The notes: a model not told the origin generated them from the letters alone. Positions 48,319 to 59,363 are shown, counted from the first letter of the stretch. The stretch: DNA of 64,000 nt from Pipra filicauda (GCF_003945595.2 NW_024103696.1:1364001-1428000), one strand, 5' to 3'. A program made the numbers and translations.

Positions 48319-48729
48319 TGTTGTGGGTTAACTTTGGTAGGCAACTAAGACCCACACAGCTACTCACTCACTCCCTCAGAGTGAGGAAAAAAAGTGAGAA
48401 AACTCATGAATCAAGATGAAGACAATTTAATAAGCAAAACCCATGTGCTTAAGCATGCCAAAATAAGAAATTATTTTGCTGCTTCCCATCGGCAGGCAGG
48501 TGTTCAGCCACGTCCAACTAGTGTCCCCTCACAAAGTCTTGTGCACCCCTAGCCTCCTCACTGGCAGGGTGGTGTGAGAAGCAGAAAAGGCCTTGATGCT
48601 GTGTGAACACTGCTCAGCAGCAGGTAAAACATCACTGTGTTATCAACACTGTTTTCATCACAAATTCAAAACATAGCACCTTACAAGCTGCTATGAAGAA
48701 AATTAGTTCCATCCCAGCCAAATCCAGCA
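48319..48729 (-). mobile_element. Solo ERV LTR, same family as 440-2049
   Basis: Minus-strand LTR. In plus-strand order it shares with the LTR at 440-2049 the terminal TGTGGGTTAAC, a CTTCCCATCGGCAGGCAGG-like block near 48483, GTGTTATCAACACTGTTTTC near 48638 and ATCCCAGCCAAATCCAGCA at the end. It has TG...CA-compatible termini but no convincing target-site duplication. At about 410 bp it is shorter than the other copy, lacking the TATGGTATGGAATATCCC region present near 1793. Confidence 0.78.
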
Positions 48730-49552
48730 TAGAACACGTTTTGTGGTTGGGTTGCTGTTTGTTTATTTGTTTTTCTTTAGAGCTACATCTCCCATTCCTC
48801 ATATATATTTTTTGGTCCTAAAAAAAACTGCACAAACTCAAGATAATTCTTGTAACTGTAGAAAGACAGCATATTGGATGCAATAAAAGTGGGCAGTAAA
48901 GACATTTTATTAGACCATATATGTAGAGCTACTGAGGTAGCATTATGGAAACAATAATTTAGTTAGCATACAGGAAAAATGAAGAATTGTTCTGTAGAAA
49001 TTAGGTAAATGTCACATGCTGCTTAGGTTATCTGTGTGTCAACTTGTTTGAGCACTTTGAATTAAATGAAAATACATTATAAGGGGGAAAGCAGAAGAAA
49101 ACAAAATAAGAGAAAGAAAAGCTGTGCTAAAGCATATCAAAAGTCTTTCGAGGAAACAAAGGTGAAATGACTGATTGAGGGAAATATCCCAACATAATTC
49201 CAGTTGACCTGGTTAGGTACACTGTTCTCTAACTAAAATCTGAGGTCAGAGAGAATATTATAGCCTTGATGATTCATGCCTGAAGGAAAAGGTTAAAATA
49301 GATTTCATCAGAATGAGGCTGTGACACAGGCTATACATGACAAATAACAATGTGAAAACATGCTGAGAGCAGGAAGTAAAAATTCTCCCTGCAAGGTGCA
49401 GGGGTTAATGTGGCTAAGGAATACTTATATTTTCCAGACTTTGTCTGGCTCCTTGAGCTGTTATGAAAGGTCTGCTCAGTTGCTTATAGTCTTTTGCATC
49501 CATTCCAGTCTAAGGCAGTCAACAGGATCAAACTTATTCTGAAAAGATAAGA
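48730..49552. other. Unassigned spacer
   Basis: No recognised repeat family, exon or RNA gene. Confidence 0.45.
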
Positions 49553-49870
49553 TGTAAGAATATGGGAAAAGAACAATAACAAAGAGTTTGTAAAATCACA
49601 CTGAATTGCAGCAGTTCTACATTAGCTGATAATACAAGCTGAGAAATCATCATCTGAGATGCTTAGATAAGAAGGAGCAAAATGCTAGAGGAAATATTCA
49701 GGTGTGTGAATACTGACTGTATCCTGCCTGACCCCCAGCTGCCACCCCAGAAGAGCAGGGGTCTTCCTGCAGAATTTGTGTCATGCCTCCCAGCCCCTTC
49801 CGGAATAAAACCCCTGACTGTTTCAGATGCCTCAGTGCCTGCTAAGTGTTTGTTACTAGGTATTTACACA
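49553..49870 (+). mobile_element. Possible ERV LTR remnant
   Basis: Begins TGTAAGAATATGGG and could end GGTATTTACA, with a polyadenylation-type AATAAA at 49804 in a GC-richer stretch (CCAGCCCCTTCCGG just before it), as in LTR R regions. No second copy, target-site duplication or PBS was seen, so this is tentative. Confidence 0.3.
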
Positions 49871-50163
49871 GCTGAATCTCTGCCTGGGAGACATAATTTA
49901 GAGAGAAAGACTGTATTGCCAGTGAAGTAAGCAGCTGAAAGTGACTTTCTCACTTGTGATTCATGGATCTGATGTTTTATTTACTTTTTATTTAAAAAGA
50001 AAAAGTGATCTTCAAGTGGTCTATATCTATATAAGTTGAGGCTCCATTCCTTATTGTATAGAAAATCTTATTTGCTTTAAGTATTTTGGTGTCTTTGGTA
50101 TGATATTTTCTATTGTCATCCGCCAATTTAGACTGTACTGACTTCAATTAATTATTCAATGTT

Positions 50164-50182
50164 TATATATATATATATATAG
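50164..50182. repeat. (TA)n microsatellite
   Basis: Nine to ten TA units followed by GAGAGGG. Confidence 0.9.
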
Positions 50183-50469
50183 AGAGGGAAGGTAATGGTT
50201 ATTTTTTTGATCATTCTTATTCTCAGCAATTTCTCAGGATTTAGCACCTGAAAATCTGATTAAATTGTCTATACTCAAGTATTTTATGCCATAAAACACA
50301 GACTAGAATATCTTACTTAGACTTTAGTTGCAAAAGTTAGCACGCATTTTGTCATTATGGATGAATATTTTGAATATCTTAGTTCCTATTTTTGTGATGG
50401 TTACTAGCTCTGAGGTTTTTGGGAGGTGTGAGACACTGGATTATTAGATTAATTATTGGGTCAGAACTC

Positions 50470-51240
50470 AAATGTGTTGGGGGGGAGAGGGGAAGGGGAG
50501 GAATAGGTAGAATTTCATGGAGGTAAGGTAATGCCCTATCCTCCACCCCAGTCCCTGTGAGCCTCCTGGGACAGACCTGGAAAAGCTGTCAGTCACTGGA
50601 CACCGGGAGCACGTTTGTGTCCCAGTCCCTTGGAGTCTGCTTGAGCAATCCCAGGGCTGCTGTCAGTCAAAAGCAGTCAGGGATAGCTTCAAAACACCAC
50701 ACTCCCTGGAGCCCCTAACCCAGCCTCAGATTGGCAGGCAGAGTGGCAACACCATTCCTCACCCTGGCTTGAAACCCCAGAGTAGCCAGTGGGCCTGAAG
50801 TCGTGCCTGGGAGGGATGGCCATAGAGGGCCAAACCACATACAAACAGCAACACTTGGGCTCTGTCTTTGCTTGAGACCTACCACTTGGGACATGTGGAA
50901 GGTGGACTCTCACAGACTCTGGTGGTAGCTATGATCTTCTCTTAATCTCTTTTCTCTCTCTTTCTTTACTCTTTTTTCTTCTTTTAATCTCTTTTCTTAA
51001 TATTTTGGGTAATTTGGGACTGAATGGGTTGGATTTTGCTAAGTTGTATGTGTTAGCGTGTGCTAAGTCATAGCTTTGTGCAGTGCTTTGTTTCGATTGT
51101 ATGTTACCCTTTAAACTTTTGCCAAGATCTCTTATTTTCTCCCTTATTTTCTTAAGTTTATCTGTAAAAGTACCTCCTGAAAAAACCTGTAAAGTGTCTT
51201 CTCCTTACGCTACCTCAAGGTATTGGAGAACTGAAGGCCC
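50470..51240 (+). mobile_element. ERV LTR, second copy of the family at 46335
   Basis: Aligns by eye with 46335-47000: GTGCCTGGGAGGGATGGCCA near 50802, the C/T-rich stretch TCTCTCTTTCTTTACTC near 50955, TTTTGGGTAATTTGGGAC near 51004, the TTGTATGTTACCCTTTAAAC region near 51097, and CAAGGTATTGGAGAACTGAAGG near 51216. It is well diverged from its partner, and the DNA between the two has no retroviral coding sequence, so they are independent solo LTRs. A G-rich stretch (GGGGGGGAGAGGGG) precedes it near 50477. Confidence 0.65.
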
Positions 51241-53622
51241 ATTTATAAATTTGAAGGATGAATTTTTTGGTGCCTTGTATATTTTTACAGTAAAGCTCCT
51301 GGTTGACCTCGTAGCACTGGTGCTGGGGTCTTACAGAAGGAGACAGCCAAGAGATTTTCCACTTTAATGCATCTGAAGAAAATATCTGGGACACGTAGAT
51401 ATACGTTCATTTCAAAACCAAATTTTGATAGCAAAATAAACATTGCTTGCATCATAGAAGAAATAATGCAGAGATCATGTTTCAATGACTGACTTATGTT
51501 TTACTTTTCTAGCAAGTTTGGTCGATTTTATTGTCAAAAAAGCTTTCAAAATTAGGCTTAATGATAAGTTCTTATAGTAACATTGTGGTGTTTCATTTCT
51601 AAATTACCAACCAAGTTTCCTCATCCAAACTTGACAGTTTATAGGTAACCCCAGTGAAGGCTGTTGTTTGCAAGCCAACAAGTTGTATATTTTGCAAGCA
51701 ATATTTTAAGGAAAGAGAATAAAATATTGATTTTTTTTTTCAACAAGAATTGGAACTGCAGGATATACTTGAATGTAAATAGATCTCAAGAATTAAATTA
51801 GTAATTCACGAAACCCGAGAAAAATTATCTCTGACCTCATTACAATAACAAAGCTAACTAATTCTTCTGCAAGTCTATGTGCCAGAATCTAATTTTACTG
51901 CCTTTAATCTTCCAAGATAAAAAGGTTTAACATTTTAGTAAACAGCTTATAAATTATATCAGATAAAGAATCTGCAAGGAATTTTACAATATACTCTCTG
52001 TTAATCTGTCTTCCATGCTTTCTGTCTCAGGATACATCACTTACGGTGCTTGCCACAATGTTTTCTCGCTTCAGAAAATGTTATTTACCTACATTTTACT
52101 CTTCCAGGTTTTTAAAATATTAGAACAAAATATATGGTTTCTTTTGAAGAAGATTACCTTATCAACATTTTTTTTCTTTGTCTTTTTTTTTTTTTAATAA
52201 AAGTTACAATTAAAAGAAGGTGTTAGGTCAGAAGTAAGAGATTATCTGACTATATTAACTGTACACAATCTTTTTTGGTGCTCATGCTAGATAGACAAGC
52301 AGGAGAAATCTACCTCAGAGGTAACACTTGAGAACTGTAACTTCTCGGAATGCACCAGCATCCTCTTGGAATATTTTTGGAACTTCCTTTTATATGGTGT
52401 TTCATAATCCTTTAAATAGACGTGTTAGAAATGAACTAATGATATTCACATATTTACCTGAGTGGCTATGTGAACACTATCACAAAAGGCATTTAAAAAT
52501 TTGGGGACATAGATGCCTACAAATCACATTGCAAAAGCCTCTCCTTTGAAATTGAGTTCTGTTTGTCTGTTTGCTCTGTACTAATTTATTATTTACATTT
52601 TGGTGAAATTTGTGTTCTCTAATTAAACTTTAAGCTAGGCACTCACTGAATAAAATTTATTTCCAGTAAAAAAATTGTTTGGAATAAAATTTAAAAATAC
52701 AGCTGCAATGATAACATTAAAGCAGAAAGGGGATCACAAGAAAGCAATTATGTATTATTGGTTTGCTTGTTCGTAATATCTAAAACATAATGATGCACCT
52801 TCCAGACAACTAGTAACTTGGGAAAAAGCATTACAGTTATACATTGACAGGTCCTGGTAATTTGCACAAACATCTGTCTGTCAAGATCAGTTTTTAATAC
52901 ATCTTGAAATGCATCTACAATACTAGAAAGCTCCTAATCTTTGAGTAAGATTACCAAGAAAGAACAAGCCACATGGTCAGTTCAAACACAGCCCAGTATT
53001 CTAGATAGTAGTTTAGAACAAAAAAATAAACAGCAACAAACCCAAAAATATATGCAAAATGTGGGACTGGGTTGATGAGGATCCAGGCAACAGGCATTGT
53101 GTTAAAGTGAGTCAATAGGCCTTTTCAGGAAATAAATTTTGTCAAGCAAATCTTATGAAATTATAAAATTGACCAGGTACTAGCAATATGTTTAGGAATT
53201 CTGTTAGCGATAACCGAGACAATCACAGATGTGGTTTTGTTGCTATATTTGTCCCTCGATGGGGCTTATTTTGGAGTATTGCATATATTCCTGGTATGGA
53301 TTCTTGCTGTCTATCCAAGACAAAGTTAATTGCAATGATGAGTATCTTCACAAGGATAAAAGCAGATGTAGGTACAGAAGGACTCATTAATTACTTTTTT
53401 TTTTGGAGAAAGACATAGAACAGTCTAAGAATGCAAAGCTCACCGAAAGAAATCAAGAATGTAGGTACATTTTTAACAAAGATGGAAAGCATGGAGAACT
53501 TTTCGAAGTGGTGGGTTGTCTCTCTATCAAAATGAAATTTCCCAAAACATATACTTTAGCTAAGCAGATTTGCAAAAGAAAAGCTGAAGCAATTGTATAA
53601 CCTATAATATACATGATCTAAT
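51241..53622. other. AT-rich single-copy DNA
   Basis: No recognised repeat family, exon or RNA gene. T-rich runs lie near 51730 and 52184. Confidence 0.5.
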
Positions 53623-53990
53623 CATCATCATCGTCATGGCTAGGCTTTGCGAACGAAGATTTGGGAAGGGCTCTACCCACGTTTGTTACAAGCGCATTGG
53701 TGGCTAAAAAGGCCAATATGAGATAGGCAAGTCCAGTTGCAAAAGGCACAGCAGAAAGACTCCTTAGGTGGTATATTCTGTAAGGCACGATTCTTTCTGC
53801 ATTGTCTTTTCTCCTCAAGAGTGATCCTGCATGCATTCTCAAAGGCATCAGCAGCGTTATAGATGGTGTGTCTCCAGACCTCCGGATTGGAGGCCGGAGT
53901 AGACCAGTTATGTTGATCAGTATGGCCAAGGCTGAGATGTTGTTTCAGGGAGCCCTTGAATCTTCTCTTTGGGGCTCCTCTCATGCAAGA
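53623..53990 (-). mobile_element. Second RTE-clade LINE fragment (AviRTE-like)
   Basis: A minus-strand, 5'-truncated RTE copy of about 370 bp. It is closely similar to the copy at 8448-8948 and starts further downstream, at the GAGAGGAGCCC block. On the minus strand it ends in a longer run of GATGATGATGAT at 53623-53634, the simple-repeat tail of this element type. CTAAT occurs just outside both ends (53618-53622 and 53992-53996) and may be a short target-site duplication, but the tail makes this uncertain. Confidence 0.8.
53630..53990 (-). pseudogene. RTE ORF2 C-terminal remnant (second copy)
   Basis: Two overlapping minus-strand frames hold the end of RTE ORF2: RGAPKRRFKGSLKQHLSLGH, then NWSTPASNPEVWRHT, RITLEEKRQCRKNRA, and a cysteine/histidine cluster AFCNWTCLSHIGLFSHQCAC. 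A frameshift near the end moves the reading into a second frame ending SSFAKPSHDDDDD, where the aspartates come from the GAT repeat tail. Compared with the copy at 8448 it is shorter and frameshifted. Confidence 0.78.
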
Positions 53991-54814
53991 GCTAATAATA
54001 TATTCTGGGATATTAAATATAATCAAACCATGAGAAGCAGTGGTTTCATCACAGTAGGTTAACTATAATAAAATATCTTGAAGAAATTGACTTTCAAGTT
54101 AAGCATGTCAGTACAGTTGAATCAACAGTAGAATTCCTACTAAATACATCATTAGAAACACTGACAAATTAAAAAAAATTGAAAATTACAAAGCAAACAC
54201 TCCAAAAATAGATATTTTATTTGAATCATATATTAGCAACTGGAGAAGGAGAGAATGATCATTTATGCATCTATAACAAGTGTTTTAATTTTAGATTTTA
54301 GAAAATTTTTTTCTGAAGTAATTGATTTACAGATCAACTTGTCATATGTATTTTTGTTCAGAAACAAAGGCTTAGAGTGCGACACCCATTGAAGGCTATT
54401 AGAAACCTTCCATTAGAACAATAGACACTGTATCAAACATAGAAATTAAATAAAGTGAAAAATAATAGGGTGGGAGGAAGCAGTGGAGGAGAAAATTCAG
54501 AGTAGATGTACAATGGATTATGGCAGTACAATAGTCAGTACAATTACTATGGGTGTGAATGTTTCAATATTACACCAAAAGGCTGTTTGTGAAAGACCTA
54601 TTGTGAATATGAGATGCATTTTAAACTTATTTTAATACCTCTCTAAAATCAGTTACTAAGGTTGCATAGCCTTTTACAAAGGAAATACATGTAACATGGC
54701 ATTACAGGCATCAGAAAGGTGTCCAAACTTGCAGTTCCAGCAATTTTGTAATGCAAAAGAAATGATTATTAAAAGTAGCCATGAAATAAATCACAGAAAT
54801 TATTGATTGAATAG
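53991..54814. other. AT-rich single-copy DNA
   Basis: No recognised repeat family, exon or RNA gene. Confidence 0.5.
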
Positions 54815-54829
54815 TATTTGATAAAAGCA

Positions 54830-55526
54830 GGCAGCACGGGTTTAGGAAGGGCAAGTCCTGTCTGACCAACCTGATCACCTTTTATTGTCAGGTGACCCGC
54901 CTGGTGGATGAGGGGAAGGCTGTGAATATGGTCTATCTGGACTTCAGCAAAGCCTTTGACACAGTCTCCCACAGCATACTCCTGAAAAAGCTGGCAGCCC
55001 ACAGCTTGGACAGAGGCACTCTCTGCTGAGTTAAGAACTGGCTGGAGGGCCGGGCCCAGAGAGTGGTGGTGAACGGTGCTGCGTCCAGTTGGCGTCACTA
55101 GTGGTGTCCCCCAGGGATCAGAGTTGGGCCCAGTTCTGTTTAATATCTTTACTGATGATCTGGATGGGGGGATTGAGTGTACCATTAGCAAATCTGCAGA
55201 TGACACCAAGCTGGTGGGGAGTGCTGATCTGCTGGAAGGCTCTTCAGAGGGACCTGGACAAGCTGGAGAGATGGTCTGATTCCAGTGGGATGAGGTTCAA
55301 CAGGGCCAAGGGCCGAGTCCTGCACTTTGGTCACAACAACCCCCTGCAGCACTACAGGCTGGGCACAGAGTGGCTGGAGAGCAGCCAGGCAGAAAGGGAC
55401 CTGGGAGTTTGGATTGACAGGAAGCTGAACATGAGCCAGCAGTGTGCCCAGGTGGCCAAGAAGGCCAATGGCATCCTGGCCTGTATCCGGAACAGTGACC
55501 TGGGAACAGCAGGTACAGGAAAGTGA
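54830..55526 (+). pseudogene. CR1 ORF2 remnant, RT domain, frameshifted
   Basis: Successive frames read GFRKGKSCLTNLITFY, VTRLVDEGKAVNMVYLDFSK, AFDTVSHSILLKKLAAHSLD, then after a stop the [15 protein letters not shown] segment. The frame 55076-55279 then has [20 protein letters not shown] and [19 protein letters not shown], carrying the ADD catalytic motif. The frame 55089-55526 ends with [20 protein letters not shown] and [20 protein letters not shown]. At least two frameshifts and one stop prevent function. Confidence 0.88.
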
Positions 55527-55993
55527 TTCTTCCCCTGTACTCAGTGCTGGTGAGGCCACACCTCAAGTACTGTGTCCAGCTCTGGGCGCCTCAGTTCAGG
55601 AAGGATATTGAGGTGCTGGAGCAGGTCCAGAGAAGGGCAACGAGGCTGGTAAAGGGACTCGAGCACAAGTCCTGTGAGGAGAGTCTGAAGGAGCTGGGGT
55701 TGTTCAGCCTGGAGAACAGGAGGCTCAGGGGAGACCTCATCACTCTCTACAACTCCCTGAAAGGAGGTTGTAGCCAGGTAGGTGTTGGTCTTTTCTCCCA
55801 GGCAACCAGCAGTAGGACAAGAGGGCATGGTCTTAAGCTGTGTCAGGAGAGGTTTAAGTTGGATATTAGGAAGAAATTTTTTACAGAGAGAGTAATCAGA
55901 CATTTGAACGGGCTGCCAAGGGAGGTGGTGGATTCAGTATCCCTGGAGGTTTTTAAGATGAGACTGGATGTGGCACTTAGTGCCATGGTCTAA
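55523..55993 (+). pseudogene. CR1 ORF2 C-terminal remnant, intact frame
   Basis: Open frame of 156 codons to the natural ORF2 stop: [80 protein letters not shown], and [20 protein letters not shown]. The opening ATG is internal to the ancestral frame, created just after the frameshifted region, so this is not a separate gene. Confidence 0.88.
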
Positions 55994-56084
55994 TAACCAC
56001 GGCATTGTTGGATTAAGGGTTGGACTTGATGATCTCAGAGGTCTTTTCAAACCTGGTTGATTCTATGGTTCTATGATTCTATAA

Positions 56085-58124
56085 TATAGAAAACAGCTGT
56101 GTGAATGGATTCTGTACATTTCGTACTTGGAGAGACAGAGAAAAAGAACTTCTCAGTGTTCTTTTTTTTTTCCCTGTCATATTATTCTCTAAAACAAGCA
56201 GGAGGAAAAGTAGGACAGTCTTTTGTAAAATGCTTATGCCAAATTAAACAGGCTCTAGGCCACTTCGATGACAATTTCTATTATTTCACAGAACGAATGG
56301 ATGAGAGCAGAAAGCCAAAATCTACTGTCTAATTTTCTGGAAACCCACCGGTTTCAGCATCTTAATTCTGTTGCTCTTTTCACTTCTTGTAATTAGGAAG
56401 AGATCTATCACCCCTAGCCACACACACACTGCCCACCTTCTCTATAGTGCCTCCATCCTGCAGCTTGGTTCACTGTGGGAACTAGAGATGTTCAATAGAA
56501 AAAAATGAAACCACCTTTCTTCAACCCAGACATAATGGAGGTGATGGGAGAGCCTTACCTTTAAGACATGACACTAACATTAAGGATGTTGCTTCTTAGA
56601 TAAAAATCCCTGTTGACTTCCAGAAATGACCGAGATGTAGCATGAACTTCTTTGAAACTGCTCTCACAACAACAAAAAGGCTAGTACAAGTGGGAGCACT
56701 GCAAAAAAAAAGCCAGCCACAGAAATAGGTGAATATTAGTTGTTTGATCTAAACTGAAATCTGAGTAGAAGCAGAGGTCCAACTTAAAAATCTGTATTCA
56801 TCATTGCAAGAGAAAATTAATGCACCTTCTGTATTTCTAATATCAACCTTTTTCTTTGCTTTTCACAAGAAAACAACCATACTGGCAGTTTAGGAAAACA
56901 AAGAGTACATCTCCAGGATGCAAGATATGCCTTTCTCAATGTACTTCTACAGCATGTTTTAATTTTCTCAATGAAAGGATGGAGGACACTGTGAGCTCAA
57001 GTTACAGGAAATTGAGAATATGAACAAAACAGAAAAACCTCATTCCTTCAGAAGAACATTTGCCACTATGAAGGCATTCTTGGACCATGCTTTTACTTCT
57101 GCTATTGTGGCAATTACAAGCCTGGATTATTGCAAGTAATAAACATGTACATCAGTGGACAAATTTACACACATAAATATGAATGTGATGCTTGCAATTC
57201 CAGACTACACTGGATGCCAGCAAAACAGTCAGTGGTAAGAAAATAATGGGAAGAGAATAGACGAAGGAAGACCAGGTTAACGGAAGAGTAAACCTGGTTA
57301 TATTGCGAAGAGCAAAATTATCAGTGCAGGGGAAATAGTAACAACCCCAAATGTCCAACTAGTTACATCCAGCAGAGGTAGCAATTTCTCTAATTCATCC
57401 AAAGTCACAAGCATCATTTTCTGCAACATATTCCTTTACACACTGAAGTGCTATTCAAGTGCTGCTCAGTTACAAGTTATTTTGCTAGTTGATTAAAATG
57501 TTGAATATTAAAACTGGCATTGGTTCAACCATCATAGTTCATTAAATTACTCAGGAGATGTGGACTGCAGTAGGAAGGCCTATGTGTTAAAATGAAATGT
57601 TCTATTTATCAAATCATACCCTGCTGTGCAATTCATTTGGTAATAAAAACTTTATTTTCTCTACTCGTGTCCTCTCTCATTAATAAGATAAAAAGCATAG
57701 CCATTTTCTTGGCTTGTATAAATACCTGAACAATCAACCAAAAGCCAAGAAAACCTAGGTAAAGTTCCTTTGGAACAAAAAATAAGAGTTAATTTTTTGA
57801 GGAATAAGTTTGTTCCTTTTTATAATTACATGGGATTTTTCGGACCAATAAGGTGTCACATATACCAAAGGGATAAACATCCATTGTCTGACAAAAATCA
57901 TTCTAATGATATAAGGAGAATTGTTTTAGTTGTGCAATGTATCTTTGTTTTGCTTCTTTTCATGTAATTTTGCCTTGGTGAAAACAGTGTAATCTGTTTT
58001 CCTACAGTGTAACCCATCATCCCAGGTAACTGAGGTTTTTGTTAATAGATCCCTTTGGGCGGATTAGAGTGAAACAACACCGAATGACCAGTGTTTATAT
58101 ATATGTATGGGCAGCAGGTTTATT
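56085..58124. other. AT-rich single-copy DNA
   Basis: No recognised repeat family, exon or RNA gene. No second LTR was found on this side of the ERV fragment that follows. Confidence 0.5.
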
Positions 58125-58367
58125 TTAGGACAACATGGTTGCAATGGAAAGGGGATATGTAGCTGCTTTGGTTATTATCCATCTTATAGTTTCACTCAGA
58201 TTTCTGAGTAGCCAATCACTCCTTTTGCCATTCTTTAAGGGCAGCACCCAGAATGGCACATACAATGCCTTTCCTTTGCCAGGTTTTAGTTTATGTTCTT
58301 TTGCAAGACTTTTAATTTCCTCCATCACTGTCTGTAGGCCATGCCAATTTTTATGAGTCCAGATCAT
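58125..58367 (-). pseudogene. ERV gag-like N-terminal frame
   Basis: An 80-codon minus-strand frame, placed downstream of an LTR, a primer-binding-like site and a leader of about 390 bp, which is where gag begins in a retrovirus. It shows a basic stretch KSLAKEHKLKPGKGKALYV followed by a tryptophan-containing segment. I recall a similar stretch near the start of avian ERV gag, but the match is weak and position is the main argument. The element breaks off at about 58120, so matrix, capsid and everything after are absent. Confidence 0.4.
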
Positions 58368-58738
58368 GCCAGGAGGAGAAGGTTAGCATTATCTCTTTAA
58401 TTTCATCAGTAGAGGACAGTCCCCATTTGAGTTACCCTGGGTGTTAAACCCCTGAGGGTCAGCTTGACTTTCTTCTGGACAAAACCTTACAACAGGTCTG
58501 GGTTACACCAGAAAACCTTTCAACATGTCTGATGTTCCCAGGTCAATACAGAGAGGAGAAAAATTATCATTATTTGAATCTGTCATTAAAGTCCTCAGGG
58601 TCAATTTTCTTCTCCCCACTACCTCCTGGGAGTTGGTCAGACTTCCTCCATGAAGAGACTTTAAAACAGGTCCAGGTCACACCAGAAAACCCTACAAGAG
58701 CTTTGGATCACACTGATCACTCCACCACATCCAAGGGT
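58368..58738 (-). mobile_element. ERV leader with an imperfect tandem duplication
   Basis: Non-coding stretch between the primer-binding-like site and the gag-like frame. Two related blocks lie in it: CCTGAGGGTCAGC...ACAACAGGTCTGGGTTACACCAGAAAACC (58452-58520) and CCTCAGGGTCAAT...AAACAGGTCCAGGTCACACCAGAAAACC (58592-58690). Confidence 0.55.
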
Positions 58739-58756
58739 ATCCTGTCTGTGACACCA
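58739..58756 (-). promoter_or_regulatory. Putative retroviral primer-binding site
   Basis: On the minus strand TGGTGTCACAGACAGGAT begins six bases after the LTR end. The TGG start and position fit a tRNA primer-binding site. I could not assign the tRNA. Confidence 0.45.
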
Positions 58757-58762
58757 ATTTAA

Positions 58763-59347
58763 TGTTAAGATCCAATTAGTGAGAGATGCCTCTACCCAAA
58801 CTAAGGTACAAATGAGACCATATGCCAAACTCAATAATATGGATTTTATTTAACATTGAATGGGAGGTAGAGAGATAGATAGAAATAGAAATTAATAGAA
58901 TATTCTGAGTTGGAAGGGACCCCCTAGGATCACTGAATCCAACTCTTAAGCAAATGGCCTGTACGAGGATTGAACCTATGACCTTAGCATTATTAGCACC
59001 GTGCCCTAATCAACTGAGCTAATCTCACAGGACAGAAGAGAGTGAGAGAGAGGGAGAGAGGGAAAGATCAAGCAGAAGATAGTCACCAACCATAGATCCA
59101 GTGGTATTCTGTTGGTCCTTCTTCAGCCTGGATATCTCAGTGGTGGGAGTCCTGAGGTCATTCAAGACATTTCATTGTTTGTATGTCTTAGCAAACTAAG
59201 GAATTAATACTCATTGGCTACACAGTTCTTTTAGTCTATTGCTTAAATAATTCTCTCACTTCTAATGCTAATTAGTCTGCATGTTCAGTCTTTTTCTTCT
59301 TTAAGTTGGTGGGTTTCTTGGGTTGGTGGGCTGTGAGTTGGTGGTCA
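58763..59347 (-). mobile_element. ERV LTR carrying a SINE insertion
   Basis: Minus-strand LTR starting TGACCACCAACTC (59347) and ending GATCTTAACA (58763), so TG...CA. An AATAAA polyadenylation signal is read on the minus strand near 58845, in the expected 3' third. A C/T-rich stretch (GA-rich on the plus strand, 59041-59069) lies upstream. The LTR is split by a SINE at 58894-59028; without it the length is about 450 bp. A primer-binding-like site follows and a polypurine-like tract precedes it. No second LTR of this family was found in the window. Confidence 0.7.
58894..59028 (-). mobile_element. tRNA-Ile-derived SINE with CR1 tail (TguSINE1-like)
   Basis: On the minus strand the 5' part is a decayed tRNA-Ile: TTAGCTCAGTTGATTAGGGC with the A box, GTGCTAATAATGC with an AAT anticodon, and AGGTTCAATCCT with the B box (plus strand 58966-58976). 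It is followed directly by a CR1 3' end: AGAGTTGGATTCAGTGATCC, GGGTCCCTTCCAACTCAG and AATATTCTATTA. This head-and-tail arrangement is that of TguSINE1, a passerine SINE moved by CR1 machinery. Transcription would have used the internal RNA polymerase III promoter. It lies in the same orientation as the ERV LTR it interrupts. Confidence 0.85.
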
Positions 59348-59350
59348 TGA

Positions 59351-59362
59351 TCTCCCCCTGTC
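59351..59362 (-). promoter_or_regulatory. Polypurine-tract-like sequence before the LTR
   Basis: On the minus strand GACAGGGGGAGA lies three bases upstream of the LTR start. Such a tract normally precedes the 3' LTR, where it primes plus-strand DNA synthesis. Confidence 0.45.
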
Positions 59363-59363
59363 A

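Larger units (their letters stand above)
54815..56084 (+). mobile_element. CR1 LINE, best preserved copy, 5'-truncated in RT
   Basis: A plus-strand CR1 of about 1.27 kb, more GC-rich than its surroundings. It starts in RT at AGCAGGCAGCACGGGTTTAGG near 54827 and runs to a full 3' end with TTCTATGGTTCTATGATTC octamers at 56060-56080. The RT frame is broken by a TGA near 55026 and frameshifts near 55080-55250. The C-terminal frame 55523-55993 is intact. The low divergence suggests a younger insertion than the copies at 5740, 27591 and 38652. Confidence 0.93.

Noticed and set aside
46335..51240. Complete provirus bounded by two LTRs
   Set aside because: No retroviral internal sequence lies between, and the LTRs are too diverged from each other.
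58894..59028. tRNA-Ile gene
   Set aside because: The cloverleaf is decayed and the sequence continues into a CR1 3' end, which marks a SINE.
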